Below are positions 60,589-64,000 of a DNA stretch of 64,000 nt, one piece after another. This stretch comes from Escallonia rubra. Taxonomy: Eukaryota; Streptophyta; Magnoliopsida; Escalloniales; Escalloniaceae. Position numbers and translations under genes: made by a program. Within the stretch, counting starts at the first letter, position 1, and every line of letters begins with the position of its first letter. The stretch covers positions 116,001 through 180,000 of the forward strand of contig JAVXUO010000397.1 of assembly GCA_033065855.1 (NCBI GenBank). The letters are read 5' to 3'. The notes beneath the pieces are model-generated. The model was not told the DNA's origin. It saw only the letters and a list, made by a program, of their open reading frames with translations, and searched no databases.

Positions 60589-63397
60589 ATGTCCACCTCC
60601 ACCGAAAGGCCTCATATCGCGGTGTTCGCATTTCCTTTCGGAACCCATGCTGCTCCTCTCCTCACCCTCGTGCAACGTCTAGCCGTCGCCGCACCCAATG
60701 CCACCTTTTCCTTCTTTTCCACCATCCAATCCAATCAAAAGACATTTTCCAGAACAAAACTTGGAAATAACATCAAACCATACAATGTGTTTGATGGGGT
60801 ACCTGAAGGGCATGTCTTTTCAGGTCATCCTTTGGAGGCTGTGGGCCTTTACCTTAAAGAGACACCGAATAATTATAAAAACCGCTTGGCTGAGGTGGTA
60901 GAAGATACTGGTATGGAAATCAGCTGCTTATTATCCGATGCATTTTTGTGGTTTTCTGGCAAGATGGCAGAGGAAATGGGTGTTCCCTGGGTGGCGTTCT
61001 GGACGGCCGGACCGACTTCCATCTTGGTTCATCTGTACACCGATGTCATTAGGAGCAACTTGGAGCTAAACAGTAAGAAATTTTTAATTGAGTTTAATAG
61101 TTCTAGTATACTGGTTGGATCCCAGTCTCGGCAGCGACAACCTCTAGTGCAGCCCTTTTCACTCGTGTGCTACGCACGGAGCGCAATATAGTGTCACTTA
61201 ATTTTTTTTTACTGTGAATTACTGCAGAAACCTTGTTTGTCAATAAAATATAAAGGATATAATTGGAGAAAACTTAAAAAAGGAAAGCAAACACAAGAAA
61301 GGAATAAGATAACATGATAAATATGTAAAAGTTCATATTTATGTTCGAGAGAGATACATTGTATAACATATAAGGGTAAAACTTTGGAAAAGAGATTCTC
61401 ATTGTGCAATATTTGATGTGATAATAAAAAACAAAAATTATCATAAAATCTTAAAAACCGAAAGGATTATACAAAACTTGTTAGAAAATCAAACAATACT
61501 GTTTGGGAAGTGGGTGGATTTATAATTAGATCTTAAATCTTGAAAACTGAAACAAAACTTGTTAGAAAATCAAACAATACTGTTTGGGAAGAAAAAATTA
61601 TATAATAAGCCTGATTAAATTAGTATTAGCTTGAATAGATATAATAACATACTGTCAATATACTGCTTGATAATAAACAATACAACATAGAGCAATAAAA
61701 AGAAAGATACTACGTGGCGATGATCAGAATTTAATGTCAATAAAAGAGAAAGATAGTGCGTGTAAAGGGATACGAATTAGAATTTGATGACTATAAAACA
61801 TAAATAAGATAGATTGGCTAGTCAAAAGATGTAGATTTCTCCAGCAAAATTGTGCGTTTTATTCGAGTTGGAACACAAAATCAAATATTTAAATTGCTAG
61901 TTTTTGTGGTAAAACAAGGAATGACATTACTTTTTAATATTTTTTATCTCCAAATGGCAAAAGGAGAAAATGTTCAAGTAGGTGATCACTTATTAGACGA
62001 CATTCTTTTAGTTTTGACTTTACTATAAATAAAACTAGATAACTTGATTTTTTAAATTTTCATCGACTTTTTTGAACACATGAGAGATTTCTTCTCATAT
62101 AAAAGGACATGGTATTGTTTTTCGGATTTCTTAGATATGACATGAAAAAGGTAAGAGATAAGGCTGTTGTATGGCAATAGAGATTCAAGGAGCAGTCTGA
62201 TTTTAAAACAGATTTTTGCTACAAGTCGGGTTATATGAAGATGGCCACAACTCTCATAACTCTCATATAGTGATAGATAATGGTAGCTAACTATGAGTAA
62301 CGATATTTTTATTAACACATTCAACGATAATTCTATTTTTCCTTTCCTTCTTTTTTTCTTTTTTTGATTAAGCACTCTTAGCCACTCCCCCCTCCCCTAG
62401 CTTAGGCTTTTGTATACAGTTTTGCTATTTGGTATAATTCCAAAAGTTCATGTGGCAATTTAAGCATGTATTTCTCATGTTTAGCATGTAACGATGATGT
62501 ATGGTCATATATACAGGCAAAAGAGAATTAGTAGATCAAAGTCTTAACTTCCTCCCCGGAATGTCGGCAATCTACTTCAGTGATTTGCCAGCAGAACTCA
62601 CTGGAAATCTAGACGAACCTTTTCCGTACCTATTATATAAGATGGGATCCATGGTACCACACGCAAAAGCAGTTGTACTAAACTCATACGAGGAACTGGA
62701 TCCTATTTGTGTAGATGATCTCAAGTCCAAGGTACAAATGTTGCTTAATGTTGGCCTCTTTACCTTGGCATCACCACCACCATCTTATTTAGATGAAAAC
62801 GGCTGCATATCCTGGTTAGACAAGCGTGAAGCTTTATCAGTCGCATACCTTAGCTTTGGTACCATTCTGATTCCACCACCACCCGAGCTACTAGCGCTGG
62901 CTGAAGCCTTAGAAGAAAAAGGGGTTTCATTTTTGTGGTCTCTTAGAGATCCTACCCAGCATTCTTTGTTAGAAGGGTTTCTTGAAAGGACAAGCCCCCT
63001 CGGGAAAATAGTTCCTTGGACACCGCAGATTGAAGTTTTAAAACATCCTTCGGTAGGGGTTTTTGTAACGCATTGTGGATGGAACTCAGTGGTGGAGAGT
63101 ATTGCTGGTGGTGTGCCTATGATATGTAGGCCATATTTTGGAGATCAAAAACTGAATAGACGATTAATAAAGGATGTTTGGCAGATTGGGGTAAGTGTTA
63201 AAGGAGATATATTCACCAAAAAGGGAATGATGGGAGCCTTGGATGATGTTTTGTCCAAAACAAATGGGACAAAAATGAGAGAAAATATTGGAGTACTCAA
63301 GGAAAAAGCTATGAACGCTGTTGGAGTAAATGGGAGGTCAACCAAAAATTTCAAAACCCTGTTAAAGGTTGTCACAGGTTATGAGGATGCACAGTAA
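60589..63397 (+). CDS. UDP-glycosyltransferase, UGT78 type (flavonoid 3-O-glycosyltransferase-like)
   Basis: Such enzymes move a sugar from UDP-sugar to the 3-hydroxyl of flavonols or anthocyanidins in the cytosol. Two exons (60589-61072 and 62517-63397, phase-1 GT-AG intron of 1444 nt) give 1365 nt, or 454 aa, the normal size. The N-terminus HIAVFAFPFGTHAAPLL places the catalytic His at residue 20, and SDAFLWFSGKMAEEMG gives its partner Asp at 117. The PSPG donor box spans residues 329-372 (WTPQIEVL ... HCGWNS ... PYFGDQ). Its final Gln is typical of UDP-glucose use. VESIAGGVPMICRP and the single intron position match UGT78 enzymes. Acceptor and sugar are inferred. No defect was seen. Confidence 0.93.
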
Positions 63398-63529
63398 CTT
63401 TTCTTGTATTTTATTTATGGACAAACTATAAGATTTATCCTCTCAGCTGATGGAGACGTTAAAAAAAATTTGGCTACTACTCCGGTTGGAGGAATCTTCC
63501 TCATATCCTCTATATAACGACAATTAAAA

Positions 63530-63581
<52 letters not shown>

Positions 63582-64000
63582 TGGCTGATCCATTGCTAGC
63601 GCTAGCAAATTGATAGCGCGATTTGGCCGTCCGCTACATTATGTTGTGGACGATAATTTACCGTCCGCTACACTATGTTGCGGACGGTGAAAAAAATGAC
63701 AGCCGTGGCGCGCGATCTGGCCGTCCATTCTTGCCCGTGGACGGCCAGATCATCACATACATATTTCATATGAAATGCCTCTAGGAAACTTCACATGTAA
63801 TAATATTTATGATGGTTGCTCTTTGGATTTGTAGTGGTGGTGGGTCGTTGGATTTATGGCGGTGGTGGAAGAGAGAGAGTGTTGGAGTGGTGGAGAAGAG
63901 AAGATGTTGGGGAGAGAGAAGGGGAAATAAATGGGGTGGGGGGGGGGAGGGAGAAATAGAGCATAACGAGAAGATCCAGGAGAGAAAGATTAAGGACGAG
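63398..64000. other. Downstream flank with (AT)n run and hairpin repeats
   Basis: It holds a block similar to the one upstream of the gene (63466-63530 against about 59966-60035), an (AT)n run at 63533-63574, and CCGTCCGC/GCGGACGG inverted repeats at about 63628-63750. The last 150 bp is purine-rich. No gene is seen. Confidence 0.6.

Overview
This is nuclear DNA of a flowering plant, most likely a eudicot. Evidence: GT-AG introns of ordinary plant size, a fused lysine-ketoglutarate reductase/saccharopine dehydrogenase gene, a UGT78-type flavonoid glycosyltransferase, and plant transposon families (Tat/Retand-like Ty3, SIRE-like Ty1, L1-type LINE, PIF/Harbinger, MULE, hAT, CACTA-like). I cannot name the species.

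Three genes look intact. (1) LKR/SDH, + strand, 10926-28624: 24 coding exons whose junctions, placed by eye, add up to exactly 3201 nt (1066 aa plus stop). (2) A HAD-superfamily 5'(3')-deoxyribonucleotidase-like gene, - strand, 54281-49193: six exons, 1008 nt (335 aa), one exon of only 25 nt. (3) A UDP-glycosyltransferase, + strand, 60589-63397: two exons, 454 aa, with a complete PSPG box. A pectinesterase remnant (- strand, 2712-3373) is broken by frameshifts.

About 19.6 kb between the LKR/SDH gene and the nucleotidase gene is a nest of retroelements that can be unpacked from target-site duplications. An L1-type LINE (- strand, 29029-48592) is split by a long solo LTR (29792-47897, - strand, TSD AAAGG). 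That LTR is in turn split twice: by a 1946-bp composite with inverted ends (30203-32148, TSD AGCGC) that carries a SIRE-like LTR, and by a 12.5-kb Tat/Retand-like Ty3 element (34689-47155, 443-bp LTRs, TSD CTCAT). The Ty3 element is itself split inside its protease coding region by a 1892-bp solo LTR (37067-38958, TSD GCCGA).

The Ty3 element is the richest object. Its gag-pol frame is broken only by in-frame stops, and one catalytic aspartate of the reverse transcriptase is replaced. Downstream of pol it carries an antisense three-exon gene with a 'gypsy-type transposon' (transposase_28-like) domain and a coiled coil. That gene is bracketed by two tandem arrays (65-bp and 64-bp periods), most units of which contain a short hairpin.

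The flanks hold smaller mobile elements: a MULE-type MITE (806-1187), a decayed PIF/Harbinger element with transposase and MYB/SANT parts (about 4270-5950), a SINE-like insertion (9311-9422), a hAT-type MITE in LKR/SDH intron 14 (21622-21966), a PIF/Harbinger element (55153-56581) whose empty site survives in a neighbouring duplicate, and a CACTA-like element (58053-58491). The three intact genes have no obvious shared pathway; they look like ordinary neighbours.
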